Notes under the pieces: generated by a model
Told to the model about the DNA's origin: nothing
The model's input: the letters and a program-made list of their open reading frames with translations, nothing else
The model's database searches: none
Program-made: the position numbers and the translations under genes
In this document: positions 10,950 to 21,808 of the stretch, piece by piece
How positions within the stretch are numbered: the first letter of the stretch is position 1
How the letters are laid out: the number at the start of each line of letters is the position of its first letter
Source: Forficula auricularia
Lineage: Eukaryota > Arthropoda > Insecta > Dermaptera > Forficulidae
DNA length: 64,000 nt
Reading direction: 5' to 3'
Assembly (NCBI GenBank): GCA_024734495.1
Contig: JALMQS010000085.1
Span: 20,365,539-20,429,538 of the forward strand

Positions 10950-11985
10950 TTAGATTCTAGTAAATTTGAATCTATTACCAGAGGCAAATTAATAACTTTC
11001 ATATTAACTTATCATTATTTTAACATAATAAACTTTTGCTACTTTTGGACAGTTCCATTTACCAGAACATTTAAATTTGGTCATCTCTAGCTAGGACAGA
11101 AGTCTGAAGACCAGTTAGATTTTAGAAAATGTTCAATTCTAAAGTAATAAAAAAACGACCAATATCCGTTCCCGGGGTTTACATCCAACATGTATACAAA
11201 GCGTGGGTTTCATGTTTTTTATTAAAATTTATAGGATCATCTGTGGATATTGGTATTAAATCTTTTATCCGCGGCTCTTTTGATGGGTTACATAATAGCT
11301 TGTAGATTGCATAAAAAAGAACGGCTTATCATTAGAGTCTCGGGTGTGCAAATTACACCAGGCATGTTTATTCTAGCGTTGTTAGTGTAGTGTATTGTAT
11401 ACGTCATCATTTACTCAAAACAAAGAGATATTTTTTCTGGTGTTATTCATGGATCTTCCATTTAAAATTAGAATACGCACTGTACTGTTTCCATAGTAAA
11501 ATTTTTGGGAATTAGCCGCCTCAATACTAAAAATAGAATATCCGTCATTCTGAATGGCCGAGGGGAAAATGACATGGACAGGTTAGCCGTTTCGAAGCAT
11601 TCAATCGAAAGTAAACTCCAATCAACTGAACATCACTAATTGAGAGACTGAGGCGTTTGCATTTGTAAAATGAATTGATGGTAAAGAAGAGCAATAGGAG
11701 GAGGAGAATTGAGAGTCCATTTATCAATGGGAAGTGATCAATTGCACCACCAAGAATTGATATCAATAACTACAATAATTTTTAATTAAAACTTTTGTCG
11801 GTTCGATTTTTGATATAAATCATGAAATAATTTTTTATTCGTAGAAAAAAATGCAAATTCAGAAATTAATTAACGATTTCTGGGTTTGGTTATCCATTTA
11901 AATTAAAAAGAAACAAGATAAATTAAATTCTTATAAAAAAACGATATTTTTAATATATCAGCAGCAGCAATTTTAAAGAGAATAG
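10950..11985. other. Unassigned stretch
   Basis: No feature is supportable. The sequence is a little less AT-biased around 11160-11360 and 11560-11760, but open frames there (for example 11545-11766 reverse) show no recognisable domain or splice context I trust. Confidence 0.3.
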
Positions 11986-12167
11986 GCGAAACTAAAAACT
12001 CAGTTCTGCTGGAAGACACACTCTTTTATTGTCTCCTTCAATTTATAAAAATTCTGCTACTCTCTGCAAAAAGAAACTTTCAATTTAAAAACTCAGTGTT
12101 CCGGGTTGCGGATTAACAGGGGCATGCGATAATGAATCAATTGAAATTATGTAAATATAAATACATA

Positions 12168-12824
12168 TTTAGTACCTGGCCACCGAGCCATGCTCGGTAA
12201 CTTTTTGCTTCAGTTAAAACCTCCGCCCCACCCCCGAAACCACTTCACTCGCCCACGTACCCCTCCACCACTGCATCCCAGCCCCTACAGCCCCCACATA
12301 TATCCCCACCATCACCTCCACCCTCGCCCCCGCCCTCTCACCCAGTTTTTGCATTTCTAGCTTTGTAGTGACACAGATTATGTGTATATAGGTATAGGTA
12401 TATAAATAAATACCGCATAATTTTTTTAATTAAATAATAATTTTTGAGTTAATCAATTAAATTGCCAAATTCTAATATAGAATAATATGTTTGTGGGATT
12501 TAAAACTCGATTTTTAATCAATTAAATTGCCTAACTTTTAATATATAATAATAATTGTAATGATCTTTTTGTGGGATTTAAAATTAAAAAACCAATTATT
12601 TATTAAAAGGAAATTGAATAAAAATATAATTATACATTTTTATCGAGACAACCATCTGTGAATAATTATTTCAATTAACAAAAAAACCATCAAAAACAAC
12701 TTAGCCGAAGATGAGTCCGTGATAGATCGAATCGCCAACACAAAAGACCCCCCCCCCTAACCCAAGAATTTCATCCAAATCGTTAGAGCCGTTTTCGAGA
12801 AACCGATTCTATATATATATATGC
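12168..12824 (-). mobile_element. Helitron-like remnant
   Basis: On the reverse strand the 5' side is a TA run followed by GAATCGGTTTCTCGAAAACGG near 12805. A very G-rich stretch (12220-12345) then leads to a hairpin ACCGAGC-ATG-GCTCGGT (about 12182-12198) and an end reading GGTACTAA. Terminal hairpin plus CTAA fits the Helitron 3' rule (CTRR), but the next base is A rather than T. The G-rich block begins next to CTAGAAATGCAAAAACTGGG, the same junction as in the forward Helitron at 18150, so the two share their 3' part. No Rep/helicase coding sequence. Confidence 0.55.
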
Positions 12825-13640
12825 AAGAATTTTGCCCATTTAATTTAATAAGATAATAAATAATAAATATAATGAATATTCCATAATTTTTCAGTTTGAG
12901 TTGTCAAAAATCTTCTGTCTATCCTTAAGTACCTAAAATATTTTTGAACTCTCTTAGTTGAATCTTTGAAAGCAGATATTGAATGTAATATAATTTGTAT
13001 CTTTTTATGCTCCAGGAGAATATCATTCTCAGAGCAATAATAAAAATCTATCTACCATAAAACAACAACAAAAAAACACGAATTTTACCTATATTTATTT
13101 TTATATTTTTAAAAACGTGAATTTTTGTAATATTAAATTTCTTTTATTTTTTTTTTATTTTAATTGATAATACTCGTAGTATGCTTTTGATTATTTAGCT
13201 TTTGCTAGTGACAAATATTAAAATTAGCCGCCTCGAGGCATTTTCCCATAGAATAATCTGTCTCTGTCCCGATTTGCCATGTGAAGTAATTCATTTTCAA
13301 ACCAAATAATCAAAAAGAATGAATGTACCGGTTAAACGTATAATTTGAAATGGAACTGTTTATGAACAATAGTAATGTGTGTATCAATGCGGAAAGGTCA
13401 TTGTCTGTCTAAATGAAGTAAAAACATATCGAGATTCGATATTTATTACTGCCTTGAAAATAATGATTTTTTCTCCAAAAATAAATAAATATATAATCAA
13501 ATCAAATAAAAGTATTTGGGCATGGATACAGTGAAATAAATATTCGAACATAAATTTCGTAAAATACAAAATTTACATAATTATTTTTGAGCATTCTCTC
13601 AGGCCATTTTCTACATTGAATGTCTCGTCTTAATTATTAT
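12825..13640. other. Unassigned AT-rich stretch
   Basis: Mostly A/T runs with no gene. A reverse-strand frame at 13384-13569 is low-complexity and unconvincing. Confidence 0.35.
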
Positions 13641-14114
13641 CTATCTATCGACCCAGGGAGCATGGATAGCGGAACCGTGTGGTCAGCTGACCCCCCTGGG
13701 AATTTGTCTACGGGGTCAAGGGGGTCAGTGGACCTTCTAAAGAAAGAAATTTTACCTTTACTTTACCCAAAAACTCAAGCATTATAACTACAAACAAAAA
13801 TTTGAATTCTTTTTTTCTTTCAGTTTTCAATAAAACCACAGTTACAAACTGCTTAAAAATGGGTTAAATTGTACCAATTTGCTTCAAATTTTTCCATACT
13901 CCCCAGACCCCCCGGTAGTCCTAAATCACTTTCTAAGTTTTGACCCCCCTGGCCTAAGATCCTTCCGCCGTCCTTGCCAGGGGGCGTAATTTCTGTTAAA
14001 AAAGGCAATGTGCCCACAGATGCATTCGTAAAATGTCACCAACAAACTAATATCTCTCTATCTCAGTAAATAATGGTCTGAATGCTTTAAAACAATCGAA
14101 TTTATAAAATTTCA
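13640..14114. other. Unclassified C-rich repeat-like stretch
   Basis: It contains several GGGGGTCAG/CTGACCCCC strings (13685-13730) and CCTTGCCAGGGGGCG near 13972-13986, contrasting with AT-rich flanks. This composition suggests an old repeat, but I see no matching copy in the window and no coding domain. Confidence 0.3.
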
Positions 14115-14326
14115 CCGAGGGGATGCTCTCCGAAAAAAACCCTTAAATTTTTAAAATTTTATTTTATTTTTCACACATTTTTGTAAAATTCATTGATAAA
14201 CGTAGAATTTTTTGATATTTTTCAAATTTTATATTAAATTTTCTTATGACATGGTATGAAAATATTCTTGGCCTTTTCAAATTTTAGGGATGGGAGGCAT
14301 CCAGAACATTCATGGACCGCACGGCA

Positions 14327-14328
<2 letters not shown>
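14115..14328 (+). mobile_element. Deleted hAT copy (CAGTGGCG family)
   Basis: It resembles the neighbouring full copy (14386-15211) with its middle removed: a left part like GGGATGCTCTCC...AAAACCC and a right part TTTTAGGGATGGGAGGCATCC...CATGGACCGCACGGCACTG. It lies in the same orientation, separated from the full copy by a TA microsatellite. The left terminus is eroded. Confidence 0.55.

Positions 14329-14385
<57 letters not shown>
14320..14385. repeat. TA microsatellite
   Basis: An uninterrupted TA run of about 55 bp fills the gap between two copies of a CAGTGGCG hAT. Overlapping Ile/Tyr-repeat open frames on both strands are products of this run. Confidence 0.95.
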
Positions 14386-14388
<3 letters not shown>

Positions 14389-15211
14389 TGGCGATTTGTG
14401 ACTTTTCAGCCATGGGATGCTGTCCAAAAAAGTACCCTTCATTTTTTGAAATTTTATTTTAATCTTCGCTTTTTTTTTTGAAAATTTCATCGAATACGGC
14501 ATCACTTTGGTTATTTTTCAAATTTAATATTAGATTTTTTTAAAATTTATTTTGGGACCTTTGCCCCAAACGGATATTGCTTTGTGTGAGCGAGGGTAGG
14601 AGTCAGAAATTAATTCGTATGACTTAAAACTCCGCAGTCCCTGAGATGGAAATCGACCATTTTCCTCAATGAATCAGCCTGTCCTATAAGAAAATCTTCA
14701 ATTTCTCCTAATTCTATTGGTATAAGCAAGCTAGGGATCGTCTATAGCACTCTTAGTTATTCCCCATCTTAGATATTGAGAGTTCGTAGAAATGGATTAG
14801 TCCAAATATTCCCGAATCACCTTTATTTATTCCTTTTTGGTATTATTACTATTTTAATAGTTCCGCAGCGAGAACAATTTATTTTTATTCGACTAAAACT
14901 AGTCTGAACTTGTCTTTGACATGCTTGAGCTGGAAGATATATCTACCAGACAGGGACTTCAAACCTTTTATCCGGACCCTTTTCGCAAAATCAATCATTT
15001 TATTGCCTCTTGAAACTATGCAACGATTTTATTTCATTTCGAGAATCAAAATACTTTTCAATGTTTTTTATAGAAATATTTGAAATAATGGATTATAATT
15101 TGAAAAATTTAAAGATCCTCCTGAAAATTTGAAGTCGATATTTATGAAAATACTCTAAATGTTTGACATTTTAGGGATGCGCCGCGTCCCCAGCATCCAT
15201 GGACGCCACTG
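14386..15211 (+). mobile_element. Non-autonomous hAT element, CAGTGGCG family, copy 1
   Basis: It begins CAGTGGCG and ends CGCCACTG. The 826-bp body matches the inverted copy at 29387-30247 over its whole length, with shared landmarks such as TCCAAAAAAGTACCCTTCAT and GACCTTTGCCCCAAACG. Both flanks offer ATATATAT, compatible with an 8-bp duplication but uninformative inside a TA tract; the perfect ATACATAT around the other copy is what places the family in hAT. I saw no intact transposase frame. Confidence 0.8.
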
Positions 15212-15214
15212 ATA

Positions 15215-16290
15215 TATATAGTTTATCTTTATTCAATTGTGGTAAAAAAATTCTTATAAAATATATATTTTTTCTAATTCACTTTAGTTTTACTTAAAAT
15301 ATTTTTTGTTTAATATTTGCTTTAATTAAATTCACTAATACGATCATTTTTTTGTGATTTTTCTGTCCATATTGACGCAAAAAGAGTAGAATTAGAACAA
15401 TAGAACTTACAAAAATAATTCTAATAAGTGTTAGAATATCGCTAAACGAGAGTTAATTATATGACATTGAATGGCCAACGATCCAGCAGGACATCCAACC
15501 ACATGTCCTCTATTGATTTCTTTCCAGTCACTTCGCTTGTTTTGAATTTGGCTTCCCGAAAATCCTCACAAAGGGAAATTCAAGTCTAGACATATTTTGA
15601 TCCTTATTTATTTATTTTTTATATTAATTATGGTAAATCCGATTAGGACAATATTCGTTAATAAAGGTGGGTTGATTGCAATTAAGAATTGACGCACAAG
15701 AATCAAAACATGAACAAACAAACAAATTTCAATTTACGTAAACAAACGGAGATAAGAAATAAAAATCTCCTAAATAATAACAATTTAATTGAAATGTTTA
15801 TAGGGAACTCATAAATAATTAAAGCATCTTTCAACTAAGGATCAAAGATTTAAGATTCAATTTTCCAAGAATTATTGTAAATGACATATCAAATTATTTG
15901 CTTATAATGGAATTCACAAGTAGAAGTTTCTCTTCGAAATTATTAAATTTAAATTTCTTGATTTAATTATTCCATTTGTTAACGATGAAAAATTGAACAC
16001 TTTCCTGTTTGTCCTCTTGTCTAGCTGGGTATAAAAGAAAACCTTAGAAATTAACTAGTGGATCACACAAAGTTTTAGTATAGAGGTAGGATGTGTTTAG
16101 ATAGAAATAAGTTTTAATTCAGTTAAAAAAAAGTATTATTAAATTATATCAGTATTTAGAGAAAGTAAAAAATATCATATTGAAAAGTGCAAATAGATTG
16201 ATCAGAGGATGGCTAAAATATAACAAAATTAGTATTTTTGGACAAAAATAAATGATAAATGTTTGTGATCCTATTTCCTTTTATTTTTAC
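15215..16290. other. Unassigned AT-rich stretch
   Basis: No gene or bounded repeat seen. Some sequence is of ordinary complexity (for example 15440-15600), which could be unique intergenic or intronic DNA. Confidence 0.3.
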
Positions 16291-16293
16291 TTT

Positions 16294-16527
16294 ACCATAC
16301 AGGGAATGTTGTGATATTAATTATTTTGTCAAAAATGTCTGTTAGTCTGTGCGTTACCAACTTTTTGTGGACGAGCCAGCTCAAAAACTAGTGTGAATAT
16401 CAAAACCAAATTTCACATGTAGTTTTGGTGCATTGAGATTAAGACCTGATTAGACTTTGGTGCATATCGACCCAAAATTAAGGGGTAGAGGGGGGGGGGT
16501 AAAATAAAAATGAAATATAATATAAAA
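16294..16527. mobile_element. Left part of a TTTACCATACAGGG MITE interrupted by a Helitron
   Basis: ACTTTACCATACAGGG (about 16302) is the inverse of the right end of the MITEs at 5035-5693 and 36034-36052. The following block, with GTTACCAACTTTTTGTGGACGAGC and the TGCATATCGACC phrase, is the inverse of their interior. The copy is cut at 16527 by the Helitron starting at 16528. I could not find its remainder after 18720. Confidence 0.65.
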
Positions 16528-16974
16528 TCTATTTATATAAAATTAAGGTTTTGTCTGTACATTGGTCCAAATCACGCCAAATTTTGGTTGCACACGTTTC
16601 AAGCAAAGTTATGAACGAAAACACCCTCAACAAAATTCCTGTCTGTATGTCTGTCTGTCTGTTTCAGTGGTTTCCGCGAAAAGTTGCTCACGATTCACGT
16701 CAAAACGGCTGAAGGGATTATTATGAAATTTCATATTTGTATCAAGAGGTCTTCTAACTTACGTTTTTAGCTATATAACGTTTTGATATTTTGACCCCAA
16801 AAGGGGGTTTGGGGGAAGTGCACGAATGAAAATTATCAAATAACTCTTAAACTATTAACTCTACGGGAAATTTTATAATGAGCAAAGTTGTAGGGGATGT
16901 GATTTCTGACAACTTTTGTTTAAAAAAATTCCCCCAAAAATCACCCAAAAAGGGGGGGGAAGGAGAAAAATATA

Positions 16975-17232
16975 TAAATTCTTGCCCTTGGAGCAAACTC
17001 AACCAAATTTTGTATACATAATCTGTAGGCCTCTAGAGAGCTAGAAATGCAAAAACTAACCACCCAAAATGGGGGGGGGGTCAAAAAATGAAAATTCTTG
17101 CTCTTTGGACCAAACTCAACCAAATTTTATATACATAATCTGTGGGCCTCTAGAGAGGCTAGAAATGCAAAAACTAACCACCCAAAATGGGGGGGGGGGG
17201 TCTAAAAAATGAAAAATTCTTGCTCTTGGACC
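16975..17232 (+). repeat. 115-bp tandem array, left part
   Basis: Units of about 115-117 bp contain AACTCAACCAAATTTTGTATACATAATCTGTGG, then GCTAGAAATGCAAAAACTAACCACCC, a poly-G run and TCAAAAAATGAAAATTCTTG. Unit starts at 16996 and 17113 are 117 bp apart. The array is broken by a LINE insertion and resumes at 17738. Confidence 0.85.
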
Positions 17233-17733
17233 AATCATCGTCCATCATCCCGTGCTATGCAGTCCTCAGGCCCGGTTTGAGTGCAACAATCCGTCTCCAC
17301 TCGACTCTGTCCCCCGCCAGCCTGTTTGACCTCTCTAAATGTCTGGCATCCCATATCCCCAATTATTTGGTTTGAAATATTCTAATCTGGGTTCTTCCCC
17401 TTCCCCTTTTCTTTCCCACCTCCCCCTCCAAGATATCCCTAAGCAGTCCCCCATGTCTCAGTGTGTGCCCCATCATCTGACCTCTTCTCTTCCCTCAGAC
17501 TCCTCCACAAGGTTCTTTTTTCTCCGATTCTTCTAAGAACTTCTTCATTTGTAATTTTATCCATCCAATTGATATTCATCATTCTTCTGTAGCACCACAT
17601 TTCGAAAGCCTCCAATCTCTTTCTCTCCGCTTTTCCAATTGTCCAGGTTTCACACCCGTACATGGCTATACTCCATACATATGTCTTCAATAGCAACTTC
17701 CTGTTTTTCTCAGCTGATTGAGGAGGAGCATGG
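17233..17733 (-). mobile_element. RTE-like LINE 3' fragment inserted in the 115-bp array
   Basis: The reverse strand encodes, from 17721 down to about 17450, a C-terminal LINE segment with KTYVWSIAMYGCETW, then RKRLEAFEMWCYRRM and RRIGEKRTLWRSL. This is the conserved tail after the reverse transcriptase of endonuclease-RT retrotransposons (RTE-like). It is 5'-truncated. The 3' end carries GATGATGG...GATGAT, an ATG-rich tail usual for this type. The flanking TGGACCA occurs at both edges (17227-17233 and 17731-17737), which looks like a 7-bp target duplication, though the array unit itself contains this string. A relative lies at 63035-63680 on the other strand. Confidence 0.8.
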
Positions 17734-17734
17734 A

Positions 17735-18150
17735 CCAAACTCAACCAAATTTAGTATACATAATCTGTAGGTCTCTAGAGAGCTAGAAATGCAAAAACTA
17801 ACCACTTAAAAGGGGGGGGTCAAAAAATGAAAATTCTTGCCTTTTGGAGCAAACTCAACCAAATTTTGTATACATAATCTGTGGGACTCCAGAGAGCTAG
17901 AAATGCAAAAACTAACCACCCAAAATGGGGGGGGGGTCAAAAAATGAAAATTCTTGCTCTTTGGCCAAACTCAACCAAATTTTGTATACATAATCTGTGG
18001 GCCTCTAGAGAGCTAGAAATGCAAAAACTAACCACCCAAAATGGGGGGGGGGGTCAAAAAATGAAAATTCTTGCTCTTGGACCAAACTCAACCAAATTTT
18101 GTTTACATAATCTGTGGGTCACTAGAAGGCTAGAAATGCAAAAACTGGGT
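17735..18150 (+). repeat. 115-bp tandem array, right part
   Basis: Unit starts at 17738, 17852, 17968 and 18085 give spacings of 114, 116 and 117 bp. The last unit ends at CTAGAAATGCAAAAACTGGG, where the G-rich tail begins. Poly-G length differs between units. The 110-residue forward frame over 17881-18213 is a translation of the repeat and not a gene. Confidence 0.85.
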
Positions 18151-18690
18151 GCGGGGGAGGAGTGGGGGTGGGTTAGGGTTTGGAATGCGTGGAGTGGAAT
18201 GGCGGTGGAGTGAGGGAGTATGGCGGAGTGGGGGGGGGGGGGGGCAGGGGGTAGGTGCAAGGTTGGTGGATGGGGGGTTCAAGTGAGGGTCCAGTGGCGT
18301 AGTGGGGTGGTACGGGGTGGGGGTCCGGGGTGGGGGTGCAGGTTAGTGTTGAAGTGGTGATGTGGGGGCAGGCGTTGGGGTGCTGGGTGGGTTTCGTGGA
18401 GTGTGGTGGGTTGGAGTGGGGGGTGAGTGTTTGGGGTTCGTGGGTTGGGGGCCCGAGGTGGGTGGGGTGAGGGTTGGGGTGGTGGTGGGGGGGGGGGTTG
18501 GGGTGCTGGGTGGGTTTCGGGGAGTGTGGTGGGTTGGAGTGGGGGGTGAGGTTTGGGTTCTGTGGGTATGGGGGCGGGGGTTGGGCACGGGTTCATGGTG
18601 CGGGGTAGGGGTGCTGGATGGGTCGGGGGGAGTGTAGTGTGAGGGTGGGATTCGTGGGTTGGGGGTCCAGGGGGCATGCCCTACATTAAG
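18150..18690 (+). repeat. Strand-asymmetric G-rich tail of the Helitron
   Basis: For about 540 bp the forward strand is almost entirely G with T and some A, including G runs of up to about 14. Degenerate internal repeats of about 108-123 bp are visible: GGGGTGCTGGGTGGGTTTCG near 18377 and 18500, GGGGTGCTGGATGGGTC near 18608. Many closely spaced GGG runs would permit G-quadruplexes. The Pro/Thr-rich reverse frames (18279-18735) and the Gly/Val forward frame (18362-18637) are by-products of composition. Confidence 0.85.
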
Positions 18691-18720
18691 AGGGCCGCCG
18701 AAGGCGGCCCTCTTGCTAGT

Positions 18721-19285
18721 TAATCTATAATGCAAAATCTAGCTCCTTGTTCCAAACTTCGTACCTAGAAGTCTGTATGTTCAAACCAAGTAGATCGCCC
18801 AAAAACAGATGGGGGGGGTTTGTTGAAAATACAGGAAGATAAAAATTCGAGAAATGATATATACTCGTATATAATTATTTTATGGTAAATGTTTGTTTAG
18901 TTTTTAAATTATGTAATATTTTAAACAATAAATAATAATCAACTTTTATTTAGTACCTAGTACAGATAAATGTTGTTTTTGTTATGGAAGAATTTTAATA
19001 TTAGGTACCTATCCATAATTTATTAACTCTATTTAATATATCTATGTATTTACAGATTATATTAAATCTAAACGTGATTGAAATAGTTAAAAAGAGATTG
19101 TTGTAAATATGGACATGGCTAGGGAGTGTTGACTCATGTCCAACTTATTGTAAGATAATAAATAAGTAATCTATTCAAGATATATAGATTTAAAAAGGTT
19201 GTGCGAATCCACTGATATTTATTGGCAGTCGCTTGGGGTGGTCGCTATCGGTGAAAAACAAACATATTCTTAAGGGTAGAAATGG
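18721..19285. other. Unassigned AT-rich stretch
   Basis: Nothing identifiable apart from short microsatellite-like AT sequence. The MITE broken at 16527 should continue here if the insertion model is right, but I could not recognise it. Confidence 0.3.
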
Positions 19286-19286
19286 G

Positions 19287-19465
19287 GGTCGGGTAGGCTA
19301 GGCGGTAGCATGTCAGCCAGCTAACCAAGAGGACCCGAGTTCGAATCCGGCTCGAGGCATCCGGCTAAAATCCTGACCCCCGAGGTAGAGACAAATTTAA
19401 AAATAAAAATAAATAGTATCGTAAATGGCTTATGGCTACCATGGCCGAAAAGCCAAAAAAAAAAG
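19287..19465 (+). repeat. tRNA-derived SINE, family 1
   Basis: The head has GGCTAGGCGGTAGCATG (A-box-like) and GAGTTCGAATCCGG (B box) about 40 bp downstream. The body contains CTGACCCCCGAGGTAGAG, TAGTATCGTAAATGGCTTATGGCTA and GGCCGAAAAGCC, ending in a run of ten A at about 19455-19464. The reverse copy at 438-575 shares the body and tail. Confidence 0.75.
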
Positions 19466-19780
19466 GGTAGAAATGTTGTTGTCCACCGAAGGTCTCCGTC
19501 TGATTTTTGACAATATGGGTACACCCGTTTCTCGATTTACACTGATAATTATGTTTCATTAAAAATTGAGAATCTAAACCGTATAAAACGAGATAGGTAC
19601 AGAAGTTTTTGAAAAGAGTGCATTCACTAATATACAAAAATTAATAGAAAAAAATTCTAAATGGAATATCATAATTGGATTTGTGAAAATAGGGTGTTTA
19701 ATGTTGGTAAAACAATCAAAAGAAAACATGAATTTTTTATTCATAAGAATTTTGCTGGCTTGGTGTGTACTGGATATATT

Positions 19781-20036
19781 AATTTTTTATTGTTAAAGGA
19801 TAAATAAATTGAATTGCTTCTTTCCAGTAATTTATTTTATTATTCAAATGGTTAATTCAAATATTTCGAGAGCGCTTTCGGCATCTCTTCCTCAGTGGAA
19901 ACTGTGGGACCACACAATAGGCAAGTCAGTGAGTTATTATTAATTACAGATGTCAAAAGGTACTCACCCACTCCCCCACCAATGTGCCGACCCCATCAGT
20001 TTGTACAGAACATTGATAAAAGCTTGATTAAACAAA

Positions 20037-20105
<69 letters not shown>

Positions 20106-20620
20106 AATTCAAAATGAGATAACATACGAGTATATACAATTATTTACATCTCTTTACAATGAAGTCCGAATGAAAATTTAAAAAATCAAAAAATAATCAG
20201 TACTCGAGCTGGTTTAAATTTAACATGAACTAATTAATGTTAATGACCAGTCAAGGGAAGGTCAACGACCACAATATTGTCTACGTTTTTTGACACGCGG
20301 AATTAATTAATAAAAAAAAAGCATAAATGTTTATTTTTTTGTCATTTCTATTAAAATTTTGTACTCCCTCATTAAAAAACCCGTGTCTACCTTGTAATTT
20401 ACCAGCCTTTGTTGGATGAAACACGATTCCTTGAAAAAACCTTTTGTTTTATTTTTTTCATAGTCAATTATATTAAAATTTTCAAAATCCCACAGTTTCC
20501 ACTGAGGAAGAGATGCCGAAAGCGCTCCCGAAATATTTGGATTAACCATTTGAATAATAAAATAAATTACTGGAAAGAAGTGATTCAATTTATTTATCCT
20601 TTAACAATAAAAAAATGAAT
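19781..20620. mobile_element. Inverted-repeat pair, probably Penelope-like
   Basis: Arms of about 131 bp (19781-19911 and 20488-20620) are inverted copies. Each contains CCACTGAGGAAGAGATGCCG followed by AAAGCGCTC; this resembles the CTGANGA...GAAA order of the ribozyme-bearing repeats elsewhere in the window, although a clean stem II is missing. About 575 bp lie between the arms, with no recognisable coding sequence. Assignment to Penelope rests on this resemblance and on the inverted terminal-repeat layout. Confidence 0.5.
20037..20102. repeat. CA/TA compound microsatellite
   Basis: An AC run of about 19 bp passes directly into a TA run of about 47 bp, inside the inverted-repeat pair at 19781-20620. 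Confidence 0.95.
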
Positions 20621-20624
20621 TTTT

Positions 20625-21808
20625 TAGTTTAAAAGCAGTATAAAAGTGAAACAGTTTAAATCGAGAAATGGTTGTATTTGTAAATATTCTTCAATTTATA
20701 CTTTGATAATTAGACTAATAGATATTCAAGAATATAGTTATATTTTAATTAAAAATGTTAAACCCTCTTCAAATTCTTAGGACAATTTTGCAATAAATTC
20801 ATTGATATGTACCGTAATTACATGATAATATTTATTTCTTTATAGCTGCTTTATAATTCCTTCTTAAAGCAACTGAGGGCTAAAATGGAAAAAAATTTAG
20901 ATTGAGTGAAGTTAAAAATTGAATAAATTTATTTGGAAAATTTTCAGAATGAACAAATTTATTTTTTTACGCATAAAAGATTCCCCTAAGATGAAAAAAT
21001 CAATTAATTTCTAAATCATTTAAACTTTAATCAATAGTTCACTTTTTTGATTTAATTATTCTTTTGGAATACGGATTCAATTGTTTTAATCTCTTTATCA
21101 TTTCGATAAGAATATTCAATTAATTCATATTTGAATTGAATACTCACTAATCAGACGAGATTACTTTTTGAACCTGCGATAGGACAAAATCATTTTCTTC
21201 TTGCCTCTCTCTCGTTTAATAATGTACAATCTTTTTCTAGATAATTCTTCTCAATTAAAACAAAAAAAGTTCACAAAATTATTATTATTCTTTTAGTAGG
21301 ATATTAAGGATTAGACAGAGAACATTATTTTTGAGTGGAATTAAAAAAATCTTTTTAAAAGCAAAAGACAATAGAGAAATTGAATTATCCTCTTATTCAA
21401 AGAGAAATCCAATATTTAGAAATATGATTGAAAGATTAAATCGTGAAATTTAATTAGAGGGTTTTGAAAAAGTTAAAAAAGTTGTTTTCGCTATATCGTG
21501 AATTTAGTTTGTTTAATAATATTCATTAAATGGTTATAAGACTTGTAAACACATGAGGATTTGTTTTTAGAAAAGAGAAAAAGAGAGAGAAAATAGAAAA
21601 AATGGAAAAGTTAGGAATTACTCATAAATGATGTTAGTTTTAAAAATGAGGGAAAAATATATACCAGGTAGAATGGTTGTATATATTAATTTCAGTTTTT
21701 TTTTCTTTTTCTAAATGCTAGAACGACACTAAGTAAAACTGCCACTTCCATTCAAAAAACTAATTGAAAATTTATCATTTTAAGTTTTGATTTCAGATAG
21801 ATAATAGC
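20625..21808. other. Unassigned AT-rich stretch
   Basis: About 1.2 kb of very AT-rich DNA with no repeat family or coding signal that I recognise. It may be intronic or intergenic. Confidence 0.35.

Larger units (their letters stand above)
16528..18719 (+). mobile_element. Helitron, non-autonomous, 2.19 kb
   Basis: The 5' end is TCTATTTATATAAAATTAAG preceded by A, and the 3' end is CTAG followed by T, as required for Helitrons inserting between A and T. A perfect 11-bp hairpin (arms AGAGGGCCGCC and GGCGGCCCTCT, loop GAA, 18690-18714) lies just before the end. The interior has three parts: a 5' region with TTTTGTCTGTACATTGG, an array of 115-bp units interrupted by a LINE, and an extremely G-rich tail. 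No Rep or helicase frame is present, so it would depend on an autonomous partner. The same 5' end recurs, reversed, at 52920. Confidence 0.8.

Noticed and set aside
14284..14505. Open frames on both strands with Ile-Tyr repeats
   Set aside because: They are translations of the TA microsatellite.
17881..18213. A 110-residue forward frame with internal repeats
   Set aside because: It repeats because the DNA is the 115-bp tandem array; it lacks any relation to a protein family and ends in the G-rich tail.
18279..18735. Two long Pro/Thr/His-rich reverse frames and a Gly/Val-rich forward frame (up to 132 residues)
   Set aside because: They lie entirely within the G-rich Helitron tail; the absence of stops is forced by base composition (no A/T-rich stop codons), and the frames overlap each other.
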